Below, one piece after another: positions 34,181-48,000 of a stretch of 64,000 nt of DNA; positions within the stretch are counted from its first letter, which is position 1; each line of letters opens with the position of its first letter. This DNA is from Ammopiptanthus mongolicus. Its lineage: Eukaryota; Streptophyta; Magnoliopsida; Fabales; Fabaceae. Made by a program: the position numbers and the translations under genes. Location of the stretch: positions 63,216,542 through 63,280,541 of the forward strand of contig CM077348.1 of the NCBI GenBank assembly GCA_039655645.1. The letters run 5' to 3'. The notes beneath the pieces were generated by a model. That model saw only the letters and a list, made by a program, of their open reading frames with translations, searched no databases and had not been told where the DNA came from.

Positions 34181-35080
34181 CATGACAGATGTGAGAATCT
34201 TAAGAATTTCTCTAAGTTATCCCTATGCCTGTCATCCCATCTCTCAAGAATCATCCCTATAGGTTTCCAAAACTAATCCAATATTATCAATCTCACCTCT
34301 CATAACAACTCATTCATTATGGGGTGCCAAACGTCCCTAAGCTATGTTCTTTCACTAATCCTATTTTCTTTATTGTAACGCACATCATCATCAAGTCATC
34401 ATTATCAATGCACATCATAAAATCTCATCAATGCATATCGTATCTATATTCATACTATTCATCGCACATCATAATATTGCAATCATATCATCAAGACAAA
34501 CACCCATAATCATAACCATATATATTTATACAATATTCACATAGGCATGTACATGGCATATACATAACATACACATAATTACACTCATAGCATATACATA
34601 GGCATTTAAAATGCATATAGACAAACATATAGGGGTCATGGGTTAACCCCTTCATCTTAACCTATCCCAAAACCCACATACTCATGATCTATTTCTTCCC
34701 CCCATACCTGGTATGACGATCACCACGAACAAAGGAAGGAAAAGGTCCGGAAAAGGTTGCGTCTACACGAATGCTCAATCTTACGACGCTTGACTTCACG
34801 ATCACAGCCCCAAAAGGTTCAAGAGCAGCAACTAGGAAGAGGGCTTGTGATGGCAGTGATGCTCTTCAAGCGAAAGAGATGAAGAACGATGAACAATGGT
34901 GCAATCTCCTTCAGGGATCCTTGGAAAGGGTTTAAAAATCCTTGTTTGGAGAGGAAGAGGCAGCTTCTGAGAGTTTTTCGACTCAGAAAGTAGGTTTAGG
35001 TCGAGTCTTAGGGTATAAATATGAGTTAGGGTCATTATGGGCTGATTAGAAGCCCAAAAACACGATTCTGCTGCGCATAG

Positions 35081-35176
35081 ATTCGCTACGCGAATACATT
35101 TTCGCTAGGCAAACCAGAGAGCCGCAAGAATCTGTCTGTCTGATTCGCTAGGCGAAGTCCTTTCGCTACACGAAAC
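35081..35176. repeat. Palindrome cluster, T 5' LTR
   Basis: ATTCGCTACGCGAAT is kept; other copies are decayed (TTCGCTAGGCAAA, TTCGCTACACGAA). Confidence 0.85.
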
Positions 35177-35449
35177 TATAGAAGCCGAATTTGGCCTTAA
35201 CACCTGAAATAAGACTTGTAGATAATTCTCTAGCATCCAATTTCACCTGAATCGGATGTCTAGAACTCAAGATATGAACAAAACCGTAAAACATGTTTCT
35301 TGGACTTGAATGCATTGACCATTCCTTAAGGCTAAACTACCCCAACTATGAACTTGGACATCAAGAACAATCACAAACAACATATATACAACATATACAA
35401 GCAAATATTAACACGGATAAGCATAGTGTAAAAAAAATAGGGTGTTACA

Positions 35450-35454
35450 ACAAC
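35450..35454. repeat. Target-site duplication of element T, right
   Basis: ACAAC, matching 25254-25258. Confidence 0.95.
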
Positions 35455-36130
<676 letters not shown>

Positions 36131-39100
36131 TGTAACGCCCCGATTTTTACGTTTTCTAATTCTTCAGTATTTTAATGTCTTTATTTTATTTGAGGTCTTA
36201 GGAATGGAAATAAAATATTCCGAGACCATAGTCATGCTCGACGATATCGTAGGAAGCTACGATTAAGTTTTGAGTCAAAAACTCAAACGGAGTCCGGTCT
36301 GCGTTTTTACACTGACAGTATGATTTTACTGCTCAGAAGATCTCAGATGGACCCGTGCACGAGACAGTAAGTCTTAGAATTCGATGCTCTACGTTTTGGT
36401 TAAATTTCGTAAAAATTTCAGAAAAATCACTTCCTGACCTTCGTTCGGGCGGAATCCTCAATCAGGTGACGAACGGAGCCACATATGGATTTATCGGGAC
36501 TCGCCAACAGATAATCTTGATATCACATCATCCCAGGACACTTGGGAGAGTATTCCAGAGTCGTCATGACGTTCGGTAATATCTGGACGCAAAATGACCA
36601 AAATACCCCTAACCTTAGTCTTTTACACTTTTACCATTTTACCCTTTGGACAAATGACCTTTTTACCCTTAAGTGATCTCTTAAGAGGCTGAACTCAGCC
36701 CCTCACTCTCTCATTTTCGCACAGCCCCTCCAAACATAGAACTCCATAGTTGTTCTTGAGAGAAAACACCATTGTTGGTCTTGAAGCTCCTTGAGTTCTT
36801 GTTGGAATCACTTGATTCCTTGAGCAATCTTCCTTCATTTCAAGGTAAGATCACTTCTATGATCTCTTAGCTTCTTGAATCTTTTTTTATTTCAAGTTCA
36901 ATCTTCATTTTCATGAAAAGAATTTCTTAGATCCAAAACTTTGAAAATCCATAGGAAATTGTAGAAAAATCTTTTTGAGGTAAGACCAAGTTCTTTGAAC
37001 TCACATCATCAATCTCTACCTAAACCCAAGAGCTTATGATTCAAATCTCATCATAGCTCAAAAAGCACGTTTTGGTTGAACCCTTCTTGATGATGATGAA
37101 TAGTGTTTTCATCAATTTTTGATTTATAACACTTGATTTCATCTCTAGCTTTCCTAATGCCTTTGAATCCATGAAATGGGAAACCAAGATCAATTCCTAA
37201 CCTTTTAACCTAGGGTGGCCGAAATCCTATTTGTTAGGATTGTTGAGATTGGCTTTGATTGTTGTTTAATGTTTGATTGTTATGTTGTTGTAGTTGTTGA
37301 CGATTGCCAGGAGGTTCACAAACCGATCAACCAACTTTGATCGGGGAATCTGCTCATCAATAGGTATGGGGGGTGAACCTCATTCACACCAATATGGTGG
37401 TAGTGAAGATGGTTGTTTAAGTTATGTGTGGGTGAAACCCTTTAGTTTGGGTTCACTTTTAATGGTGAAGTTGTGTTAAGTTCTCTTGGAGAACAATGTG
37501 TGATATTTGTAGTTATGCTTGTATGCCTTATCATGTGTTTTATGATGATGTTGTCTAGGTGAGAAAATGATTTCTTGCATGATGAAAAACATACTTTGAT
37601 TACTAGATCAAGTATGGACTTTTGTGCTTATGTGCTTAAGTATGGACTTTTGTGCTTAGGTGCTTAATTATGATGCAATGTTGTGTGTTATTGTTGATCA
37701 TAATTGTGTAAGTTTTGTGAGCCATGATTTGATTAGTTGGTGAAGTAAAACTTCACATTGGTTCCTAGTTGGCTTTTAGCCATGACCTTGAGAAAAGGAG
37801 GGTAATGTGTAGTTCTTGAATCATTCAAGTTTTGATGTAAGAAAAATGTTTTTAGTGGCTTATGCCTTAAACAAAAACCATAAATGATTTTGATCCAAAG
37901 ATCAAACAAAGTTTCAATCTCAAAGTGTTTTCACCAAAGTGAGACATGTTTTATACCTTATCCTTAGTTCATCTAGTTAATCAAGTTACTTAAAAGTGGA
38001 TTAATGAAAAGTTTCATGAGAATCAATATAGTTCCATAAGGCTTTTCTTTAACAAGGTTAATGTCTTGTTTCAAGGCAATTTTCGCTAAGAGAATCCAAT
38101 TTCGCTGGGCGAAAACAGAGAAAATACAAGTTAGGCATCACTGCCTCCTTTTCGCTAAGCGAAATAATCTTCGCTAAGCGAGCCATTTCTCGCCCAACTA
38201 TACAGGGGAGTTTTCAAAGAGGTATTACTACCTCATTTTCTCTAAGAGAATTTAACTTCGCTAAGCGAATTTCCTGCTTTAAGAAAGTGCTAGAAATAGA
38301 GTAAGTGGTTCAAAAGTTGTTTCAAATCAAATGAGTTTTCAATTGAGAAGTTGTTTTGGTTTACAAAGGAGTTTTTAACTCAACTCGTAAAGTTTTACTC
38401 ATCAAAAACCTAAGTTAAGTAATTTGACTTAGAGTTGAAGACAAGGGATAATTAAGTATGGTATGTGGTGGAACAAGACCATATACTATACCATTGATGA
38501 CCTAGTACATCAATGACTTCATAAGACATAAACACAAACATGAAACATTTTGGGTTTTGAAACAGTAGTTCGACGACGGACGGGTGATTCGGACCCCGAT
38601 CAGTCGTTCAATTGTTTCAGTCTTGTGCTGACTCGATCCCGGAGGGATCACGAGATTTATCCGGTGGATAAAGGTTTTGTTTTTCAAAAGACGCGTATAG
38701 TTCCTAAGGAAGAGAACCTTAGTAGACTTCGAGGTTTATCCGGGGGATAGACATTGCTTGATCGCATCTACTTTGTGTAAGCATTGGCATTTCATTTGCA
38801 TAGTTGTAAGGCCTTGAGCCTAGGAGTTGAGCTTATACCTTGATGCGGGTGCGAATCTTACGGTGGCGATCTTCAATGGTCTTTTTGGAGGTATCAGGGT
38901 TTGAAGGGCTGACATGTGACCAGTTGGTGATTCTTCTGTGTCGTGGCGAATCCATGCAATACATTGATATCCTCTACTAGATGCCGTACTTTTCATGTTT
39001 GGTCGAGAGTGTTTCCGTAAAGCCAGATATATGCACGTTACGAATGTTGTAGCATCTTGCTCATGGCTGGCAGAAACCGGAACATGTCCTCCCATTCACT

Positions 39101-39854
39101 CTCTCCAAATGTTTTGTTAGCTCCATGGAGTAGGGTTTAGAGTAGTACCCAGTGACATTGACATTGAGTCATATACATTGCATTGCATTGCATGGCTATT
39201 GATGTTTACATTTACTATTATACATCGCTGTATTGTTTAAGAATGCCTTATATTATGCTGTTAAATATTTAGCATGATATTATGTTGTTGACTGCTTAAC
39301 ATGATTTATATTGAGAACCTTTGTAAGCATGTTGGGTACGTTGTTACCCGGTGAGTCGTCCCGTTTTTACTACTGCTATTTTGTTGTGTTGATGAACGGG
39401 AATCTCACCCATATCTGTATGTTTTCTGCTGGTACTTGTTGTTGCTGCTTGAACAGATGGACGTGACGATGGTTCAGTTCAATAGTCTCCTTGAGCCCGG
39501 AGGCGGACTCTTTTTGCTATATTAGTTTTGTTGTCGGCCAGACTATGTCAGTTTTTGTAGTACCTTTTGGGAGCTACGACTCCTAGTACTTATTGTATTT
39601 TCTTATGTCAGTTATGCATTAGACTTATGTCTGTACACAGTGATGTTGACGTTTCTATTTCTGTTTCTGTTCTGTGTTTATTATACAGCATGTTCTAGAA
39701 ATGCATGGCGAACCTAAGTTCGTTTATTAGTATTATTTACCTTTACTAAATCCCATTACATCTTCTGAAAAGAAAAAAAAAACCGTATTTTCCGCATTAA
39801 TTAATATTTTCGGCCTTATAAACATTCAGGAATGTGACACTCGGGAAAGGGTGT

Positions 39855-39858
<4 letters not shown>
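36131..39858 (+). mobile_element. B-family LTR without internal region (solo LTR)
   Basis: Starts TGTAACGCCCCGATTTTTACG and ends GGGAAAGGGTGTTGCA; 3728 bases. It matches the LTRs at 48993 and 55739 over most of its length but lacks the 5S-like block, and lacks about 130 bases between two TTCATAAGAC copies. Its palindrome array (38082-38270) has TTCGCTAAGCGAA arms. No clear target duplication: ATGAA before, TATAT after. The right flank is an expanded AT run, which may have erased it. It is most likely a solo LTR formed by LTR-LTR recombination. Frames inside show no known motif. Confidence 0.88.
38082..38270. repeat. Palindrome array in the B solo LTR
   Basis: Motifs TTTCGCTGGGCGAAA, TTTCGCTAAGCGAAA, TTCGCTAAGCGAG, TTCGCTAAGCGAA and decayed TTCTCTAAGAGAA. 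At the same place in the other B LTRs the arms are CTCGC/GCGAG. Confidence 0.85.
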
Positions 39859-39909
<51 letters not shown>

Positions 39910-42079
39910 TCTAATGTTCAATTCTTAATTTTTGAACATCTCATCACCTTTCAACGAGCTCATCAAGCTTAAAATTCATTGGTCCTCAGGCAACAATGAC
40001 TAGCACCAACTTGCTAAACATAAATACACGAATCCCATGAGATCTCGCATGAGCGCGCAAATCAGAGGTACTTACACGTAATCTTGCCATACTATATTGT
40101 TCAACTCAAGGCACAATACGTTCTCATAACACGTATGACATCATTGTCCATCAAGGTACAATGTTACACAATGACATAAGTCATCCCCAGGTTTCCTTGC
40201 CATCAAGGTCCCCTCATTTCAACGGCACGTCTACCAAAAACACATATGCATGAGAAAATATTTGTTTTCGTCTGTTTATCTTTGTCGTATCATTATTTCC
40301 TTATTGAAGCATCAACGCTATCAACCACCATATGTTTAGACTTCTTTAGGTCTTTAAACCATTTTCTCATAAACAGGACACTCAGTCTAAAACAGCTTGA
40401 ACCCAAAAATCCCTAACCGATGCACCAGTCTCGGATTTTGGATTCTAAAACCTATAAAACGTCCACAAGCCTACAGGACTACAAAGATCGTCCCCAAGCT
40501 TATAGGATCAACTCACTAACATCGATCCTTGATCCACGTGTTCTGTAGAACCCTAGAACCCCAACGTCTTGGTTTCTAGGCTCCTATCAAAATCCATATT
40601 TTCTCTTTTTGAAACCCAAAACCAAAACCCAAATCTCCGAAGCTTATACACAAAGCCTTTGGGATCGGTTTTTCATAAAAACAACTCATGGTTGAAAACC
40701 ACCCTTTTCTCTTTCGTAGTATTTCGGTAAAACACAATACTTTGAAATATGGTTCGTAAAAACCTTTTTTCTTGGATAAAACAATTTATCTTGAAACCAC
40801 GTTTCCAAAAACACTTTTGCTTGAATTGACTCACTTTATTACCTTAAAAACGATTGATATCTCCAAAACGTACTTTTTACTGCAAAACCTTACTTTTCTC
40901 AATTAAAGTCATTTTTCTGCATTTTATCCTTTATGTCAACTCACCTTTAGTAAAGTAGAATTTATTCTTCTTTATTTCTAAAAAGGCATTAGTTTCCTTT
41001 TTGCTTCCAACAACCCTTAAAACTTTATTGCTTTTATTATCTTATCCAACATTCCAAGCTTTTTGAAGCTTTTAACATTACATGGTTTGGATCCTAACCG
41101 ATGCTAGGTCCTTTAACACAGTAATCATCACGATAGGCATAATATACATCCATACATCATGATCGAATGACTTACAATAAGATCAAGAATAATCAGGTAA
41201 TTTCAGGCATAAGCAATTATGAGCAGGTAAATTTAAATCACTCCACAACAATCAAACACGGATAAATAATTACAATCCATATGCACAGATACAGCATACA
41301 ACTGTTAGAATTGGAATTCCTCAAGTTTTTCCCCTTACCTCTCGGAGTTCCCCAAATAGCGGTAAATCTCCCGGTTGATCCAAAAATCGTCCGATCTCTC
41401 GCCCGATTACCCGACGATCACTACACACATACAGTCCATCAATACATCAACATTAAATCACAAAATTTTCTCCTACTCTCTTCCTCCTAGGTTCGGCCAT
41501 ATGCTAGAAAATATGGCTAGGGAGCTCCAAAAATTCCCATCTCTTGGATTCTATACTAAGTAGGTGTGACAAAACTAAAGGTTAAGGCTTAGAATACCAA
41601 AACTCCTTCCAAAACTCTACTCACCCAAAAAGGGGGTAGGCTCGGCCATTATACCCATTGGAGCTAGAGAGCTCCTTTGGTTTCAACCTCTTGGATTGTG
41701 ATAGAAGACCATGAATCTAGTTCAAAGAAAGTGGCTTGACATTAAAAGGATTTTTCTACAATTTTTCATAGATTTTTGAAGTGTATGCTTCAAAACCGAA
41801 CTTTCCATGATTCATGAAATTGAATGGAGAAATAGAGAGATTGAGAGATCAAGGATGGAATCCATACCTCCTAGATGACAAAGCTAAGTGAGAAATCAAC
41901 TTTGTTCCATAAATTACTTGAAGATTTGAAGAAATTTTGAGAGAAAGAAATGAGAAGATGAAGAACAATGAATAACAAAGGAAGAAGGAGAGAAAGAAAA
42001 GGAGTGGTCGAATGGCCAATGGTGGGGGCAAGGTGGTCTACTTAAGTTTTCATTAAGGGTAGTTTGGTGATTTCACCAT
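39859..42079 (-). mobile_element. A' LTR, 5' piece, minus strand
   Basis: The reverse complement follows the A LTR at 2413: hairpin CCGAAGC.., GGCCGAACCTAGG, TAGAAAAATCCTTTTAATGT. It is cut at 42079 by element D, and the rest of the LTR lies beyond D, outside the window. Starts with an AT run (39859-39907). No gene seen. Confidence 0.75.
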
Positions 42080-42244
42080 TGCGACATCCCCAAGTCCCAC
42101 TTGAGGAAATCCCATTATTTTAGAACCCAAATGTATTGTTAATTAAACTTAACGATTACGCGCTTATTAAAACGGCGATAACATATGATCAGTTTATCAG
42201 TGCACAATATCAGAGTAAACATAACGGGATAAACGAAATATATC

Positions 42245-42295
<51 letters not shown>

Positions 42296-42486
42296 GTTGG
42301 CCCCATCAGTAGGGCTAAGTGACAATATAGACGGAAGTACATAACAAAGCTCAAAACATAAACAAAGTACATCCAAGGACCTCCAAAATAACTCTCATGG
42401 CTCACCAGTACTCTCCCCAGCCCACTCTCAAAATACTTCAAAACCTTTTCATTCCATCCTAGAGACGCACTAGCTGGCTCTCGCCC

Positions 42487-43683
42487 TCAGTGGTGAGGAT
42501 GCCCTGAACTACCCTGTCTCTCTCCATGAGTGTGCCAATAAACCTGCATAGGCTCATACTTGGGTGAGGAACTCGACACTATAATCCTACGACTCTGAGT
42601 TGCCCTCAGGTATCGCTCCGTACGCCTACGCTGTCCTCTATGCACAAAGCCTCTCCTGTTGGATACTACAAAAGACTGGGGTGCCACCCACAATTAGTCT
42701 CGCTCTCTCTGCCTCGAGGGTGCCACATCCGAGTGAAGGGAAGAAACTGGTACACGCGGTAAGGTCCGATGATGTCCACTTATAGGGGTGTGCCGCTCCG
42801 GAAAATCAAGCTGACTGGTCCGATGTAGACGGCCAAAAAGGTCGAGGGTTCCACATGCCATCCCCTCTCGTCATGGTAGACTATCTCAATATCCCCCAGC
42901 ACCAGCATCCGCGATGCCCCCGTGATAAACGGGTGAAGCCTCGGGTCCATTCTGATCCTCCACTAACTAGTCGTCTGTCCACACAACCAAATGTACACAT
43001 ATAAGAAATACAAGGAGATAAGATATATAGCACATCTATAACAGGGATGACGCAATGCAGAACATATAGCAAACACAATCATCTCTTAATATCACGACAC
43101 CGCGGTCGGTCCCTAAATATATATACACATACTCTTTCTATGCATGCCGGCCGGTACTAAACACCTTACTAAGGGCAACATCACGTCCGCATATCGGACA
43201 ATAAGTTAGTTCGTTCCGGTAATCCGTTCCGCTCGCCGTGACCCATAAGAGTGCATCACTGCTCAACTGTCCCAGACAAAGAGGGTTAATTGGGCCGCCT
43301 CGGAAGATCCACCGGCAACTGGAAAGACTCAGGGTCCAGTCGGGATAGTAGGACGTGCTCAGGACCTCCACGACACGATAGGCGCTACCATACCGGTCTC
43401 CTGTGTGTACACCTGTGTCCAGTATATCCCTAAGATCACATAGACCTGCCCTTCCATTTTTCGCACTCGCACTCGGTGCACCAACCTCGTATGCCTCACA
43501 GCATACGGCTCGCCACTTGGCATCAAATGCATATGCTATGCATGTCATCCATCTCTCCTGAGCTGATATCACAACACATGCAAACTTGCTCTTAGCAACA
43601 TGAGCTCCAAGCTCCATAAGTACACATACGAGCTCCACGCTCCAAAGATACATATACGAGCTCCAAGCTCCACTTGAACACAT
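42487..43683 (-). pseudogene. LTR-resident frames of element D, function unknown
   Basis: On the minus strand a 181-codon frame (43138-43683) with CPICGRD near its end is followed, in other frames, by a piece starting MDPRLHPFITGASRML with AVYIGPVSLIF (about 42800-42955) and a piece with RRRTERYLRATQSRR and EYEPMQVYW-like residues (42487-42693). The other LTR has the same pieces at 61769-62185 and 61149-61433 with different breaks. The order suggests one former coding region inside the LTR, broken by frameshifts. No family recognised, and chance frames cannot be excluded. Confidence 0.3.
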
Positions 43684-43730
43684 ATGAGCTCCAAGTTCCC
43701 ATCATCACCTTATGAGCTCCAAGCTCCACT
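43601..43730. repeat. Tandem GAGCTCCAAGCTCC palindromes, D 3' LTR
   Basis: Five spaced copies of GAGCT-CCA-AGCTC, two with changed arms (GCTCCACGCTCC, GCTCCAAGTTCC), about 28 bases apart. The other LTR has them at about 62080-62190. Confidence 0.85.
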
Positions 43731-44571
43731 ATACCTCAGATCTGAACCATCAGCTCAAACATCCACCACGGGGTTAAAGCCCTAATCATGCTAAACCTCT
43801 GAATCTCATACATACACGCATTTCCAGATATAATGCAATAGTTCAGCAATTATCAACATGTCATGCACCTCTTACACATATCAAACATCATGAATAGCAA
43901 GTACGCATATATCAACACAAAGCATATATTATCATGCATCACGAATCTGCTAACCTAGGGTATCAAATATAACGGTGATAGCCCAAAGTAGACTAAACCT
44001 AGGGTTTAGGTACTTTGTCAAGGCTCAATCCTCACGTAGGGTTTGGGGTTCCCTTACACACATAAAACATATAATACAGCTATATGGACTACTCTTGCCT
44101 CCCCGATATGTGTAACTCTTTCTCGCCACCTGATAGCGAAAGTGGTGATAATTACAGGCACAACGAGCACTCCTTTGCTCCTCTCCTTGCCTCACAGCCG
44201 CAGCCCACCTACTCCAACGGGTTCCGAACGCGACTTCCAAACTTGCCCTAATCACGGAAATAACACGTAGACTATAGCATTAACCCTAATACGAAGTTAA
44301 ACCATGAAAAGAAGCTTAAACCAAATGAGAACATTGTATAGGTACATTTTAGGTAGATACGGAACCTCGGCTTACCCTTGACGGATCACGAAAGTAAACA
44401 GGTAAAATTGGAGTAGGAGTTGCTCTGATCACAAAAACACGATCGGAATTGGAATCGGACGAATGAACGAGTCACAAACTTGGATTGAAGCTCCCAATCT
44501 GTCTCTGTCTCTAGCTCAGCTCTCTAGAAGTATAAGATTTGTAAAACTCGTCCATGGTGACAATGAGCAAG

Positions 44572-44579
44572 TATTTATA
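44572..44579 (-). promoter_or_regulatory. TATA box of D LTR
   Basis: The minus strand reads CTATAAATACTTGC, a good plant TATA box. It lies just downstream (minus strand) of the AACGCT/AGCGTT palindrome array and about 450 bases from the LTR 5' end. Also present at 63029-63036 in the other LTR. Confidence 0.65.
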
Positions 44580-44589
44580 GAGGTAAAAC

Positions 44590-44880
44590 TCTGCTGCGAA
44601 CGCTTTAGCGTTCTGGAACTTCATGCTTTAGCGTTCCAACGTTAGCGTTCCAACGTCTAAGCGTTGGCTTCCTTAACGCTTGAGTGTTGACGTTTCCTCA
44701 CCGCTAAGGCACCACCCATCACGTGCCAGCCGCGACGCGTAACCGACACGTGTCACTTTACGTCCCATCACTGCCAGTCACTGGTCAGAGGGTCCATGCT
44801 TAAGCATCCAAAACTCTCCACGCTAGAGCGTCAGCACGCTTGAGCGTTCCACTGGTGCACGCTTAAGCGTTCTGCCCCTG
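44590..44880. repeat. AACGCT/AGCGTT palindrome array, D 3' LTR
   Basis: GAACGCTTTAGCGTTC (seven-base arms around TT) is followed by many related half- and whole sites: TTAGCGTTC, AACGTCTAAGCGTT, CTTAAGCGTTC. Partner array at about 63050-63300. Confidence 0.8.
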
Positions 44881-45029
44881 ATCCTTTGTTCTTTATTCCT
44901 CTCTCATCCAATTCATTCCTACTCTTACATACTCTCTAAACATACTTTCAAGCTATGGAATTAATTATCAATATGAGTATATTTACCTAATCTACCTCGA
45001 TTAAGGTTTCCGAAAACTGGGATGTTACA

Positions 45030-45046
45030 ATACCACCCCCTTAATA
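45030..45046 (-). promoter_or_regulatory. Polypurine tract of element D
   Basis: The minus strand reads TTAAGGGGGTGGTAT directly before the 3' LTR, with AATTTCG-GGGA-CGAAATT just upstream of it. Confidence 0.75.
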
Positions 45047-48000
45047 AGAATTTCGTCCCCGAAATTCCTCGTTCATACTTGTAAACAATGATGGATACTG
45101 TTGGTGCATCTGAGCCTCTCTTTCCCATGTTGAATCTCCGCTTACCGGGTCCCATTCCACTCTTACCAAAGGAATCTGTTTACCGCGAAGCTCCTTGATC
45201 TTTCGATCCACTATTCGAGCAGGTAAAGCCTCGTATTCAAGGTTATCTCTTAATGGGATTGATTTAGGCTCTAACACATGTGATGGATCAGGGAAATACT
45301 TTCTAAGCTGGGATACGTGGAAAACATCATGAAGTCTTGATAAGTTAGGTAGTAAGGCTATCTGGTAAGCTACTGGACCAATTCAGCGAAGAATTTGAAA
45401 TGGTCCTATAAATCTGGGTGTAAGCTTTCTGGATTGAATTGCCCTGCCAATACCAGTCCTTGGAGTAACTCTTATAAATACATGATCGCCTTCCTGGAAT
45501 TCTAAAGGTCTCCTCCTTTTATCAGCATAGCTCTTCTGCCTATCCCTTGCGGTCTTCATCATTTCCTGGATCAACTTAACTTGTTCTGTCGTCTGTTGTA
45601 CCAACTCAGGGCCTAATAACTTATTCTCTCCAGTCTCGTACCAACACAACGGAGTCCTGCACTTCCTCCCGTGCAAAGCTTCATATGGTGAGATTCCAAT
45701 ACTTGAATGATAACTGTTGTTGTAGGTAAACTCAATCAAAGGAAGAAAATCGTCCCAACTTCCCGTGTGTTCTAACACACATGCTCTTAGCAAATCTTCC
45801 AACGATTGAATCGTTCATTTTGACTGACCATCTGTTTGGGGATGATAAGCAGAACTCAACCTTAACTTGGTTCCCAACGCTCCGTTCAAGCTTTTCCAGA
45901 ACCTTGAAGTAAACCTCGGGTCTCGGTTCGAGATGATACTCGAAGGCACACCATGCTGACGCACCACCTACCTGATGTAAATCTGAGTCAACCTTTCCAG
46001 AGAATATTTCTGGTTGATAGGTAAGAAATGAGCTCATTTCGTCAACCTATCTATGATGACCCAAATTGCATCACACTTCTTCTAAGTCCTTGGCAACCCT
46101 AGAAACAAAGTCCATTGCAATACTGTCCCACTTTCATTCTGGAATGTCCAACGATTGCAACAATCCTGAGGCAACCTTCTGGTGTTCAACCTTCGCTTTT
46201 TGACACACAAAACAGGATAGGACATAAGCCGCCACTTCCTTCTTCATCCCTGGCCACCAGAGTAACTTCTTCAGATCCTGATACATCTTAGTAGCCCCTG
46301 GGTGAATACTTAACTTGCTCTTGTGTGCTTCTTCTAAAATCATATTCTTAACTTCACTATCCCCAAGCACACAGATTCGATCGCCAAACCTGATGAAACC
46401 ATTCGAACGCCTCTTAAACTCAAACGTTTCACCTTCCTCGATCGACCGGTTAACCTTCTTAAGGTACTCATCCTCAGCTCGTCTTTTCCAAAACAGATCC
46501 AAGAAATCGCTAGTAACCTCAATCATCCCAAGATTCATCTTATCCTCGACGATTTCTACGTCTAGATTCAGATCTCTAAATTGCTCTAACAACTCTAGCT
46601 CTCGCACCATCATCGCAGATACGTGTAGGGACTTCCTACTGAGCACATCTGCTACAACATTCGCCTTACCTGGATGGTATAGCAGGTCGAATTCATAGTC
46701 CTTTATGAATTCCATCCACCTCCTCTGCCTCATGTTCAACTCTTTCTGGCCGAACAAATACTTTAGGCTCTTATGGTCGCTAAATATGCTGAATTTAGCA
46801 CCATACAGATAGTGTCTCCATATCTTCAACGCAAACACTATCTTAGCTAGCTCCAGATCGGGAGTCGGATAGTTCCGTTCATGCACTCTCAACTGCCTGG
46901 AGGCATACGCCACCACTCTTCCTTCTTGCATGAGGACACAGCCCAACCCTTGATATGACGCACCACAATACACATCAAAACGTTCTAACGGATCTGGCAA
47001 AACCAACACCGACGACGTAGTCAACCTCTGCTTTAGCTTTAAGAAACTATGTTCACAAGCTTCCGACCACTCGAACACCTTCCCCTTTCTCGTCAACTGC
47101 GTGATTGGCAACGCAATCTTAGAGAATCGCTCGATAAACTGCCTGTAGTAGCCCGCCAAACCAAGAAAACTGCGTACTTCGCTCACAGACTTCAGACTTT
47201 CCCACTTAACCACTGCTTCAACCTTAGTAGGATCCACTATGATTCCATCCTTGTTGATGACGTGTCCTAAAAACTGCACTTCCTCTAGCAAGAATTCACA
47301 CTTAGATAGCTTCGCATACAACTATCTATCCTTCAACACCTGTAGCTCACTCGAAGATGCTCTTGATGTTCCTCTTTACTTGGAGAGTAAATAAGAATGT
47401 CGTCGATAAATACGACAACAAACTTGTCTAGGAACGGTCGGAATATCTTGTTCATATAATCCATGAACACAGCCAGAGCATTACTCACACTGAACGGCAT
47501 AACCAAATACTTGTAATGCCCATACCGACTTCGAAAAGCAGTCTTTGATATATCCTCCTTCCTTACTCTGATTTGATGATAACCAGATCGCAGATCAATC
47601 TTATAAAAGATAGTTGCTCCTCTCAACTGATCCATCAAATCATCTATCCTCAGCAATGGATACTATTCTTTATCGTCACTTTATTGAGCTGACGATAGTC
47701 CACACATAACCTTGAGCTTTCTTCTTTTTTCTTAACGAACAGTATCGGAGCTCCCCATGGCGACGCACTAGGTCTTATGAATTCCTTGCGTAGCATCTCA
47801 TCCAACTGGTTCTTCAACTCTGCCGGAGACATTCGATAAGGTGTTATCGAAATAGGTACGGTTCCTGGTACAAGGTCTATGGTAAACTCAATCTCCCTTT
47901 CTGGTGGTAGCCCTGGAACATCATCCGGAAATACCTCAGGAAATTCCCGTACAATCGGCAACGCTTCCACATTTGGAGTTTCCTTCGCTTCCCAGAAGAA

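Larger units (their letters stand above)
32639..35449 (-). mobile_element. Element T, 5' LTR (minus strand)
   Basis: 2811 bases, plus-strand start TGTGACACCCACTACCC, end GGGTGTTACA. It carries the same features as its partner: tandem duplication, 60-base array (33846-34180) and palindrome cluster (35081-35176). Near 34160 the palindrome reads GCGAAT/ATTCGC where the partner has GCAAAT/ATTTGC. On the minus strand this LTR would drive transcription of the gag-pol frame. Confidence 0.95.
42080..45029 (-). mobile_element. Element D, 3' LTR (minus strand)
   Basis: Plus-strand start TGCGACATCCCCAAGTCCC, end GGGATGTTACA; 2950 bases. Partner LTR starts at 60564 with TGTGACGTCCCC. It contains an AT run (42247-42292) about 170 bases from the end, a GAGCTCCAAGCTCC array (43601-43730), an AACGCT/AGCGTT palindrome array (44590-44880) and a TATA box on the minus strand at 44572. 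Several frames run on the minus strand (see separate entry). Confidence 0.92.

Noticed and set aside
38820..39095. 91-codon antisense frame in the B solo LTR, partly open at 58930-59121
   Set aside because: It runs against the LTR, is not open in the B 5' LTR as far as listed, and has no motif; most likely chance.
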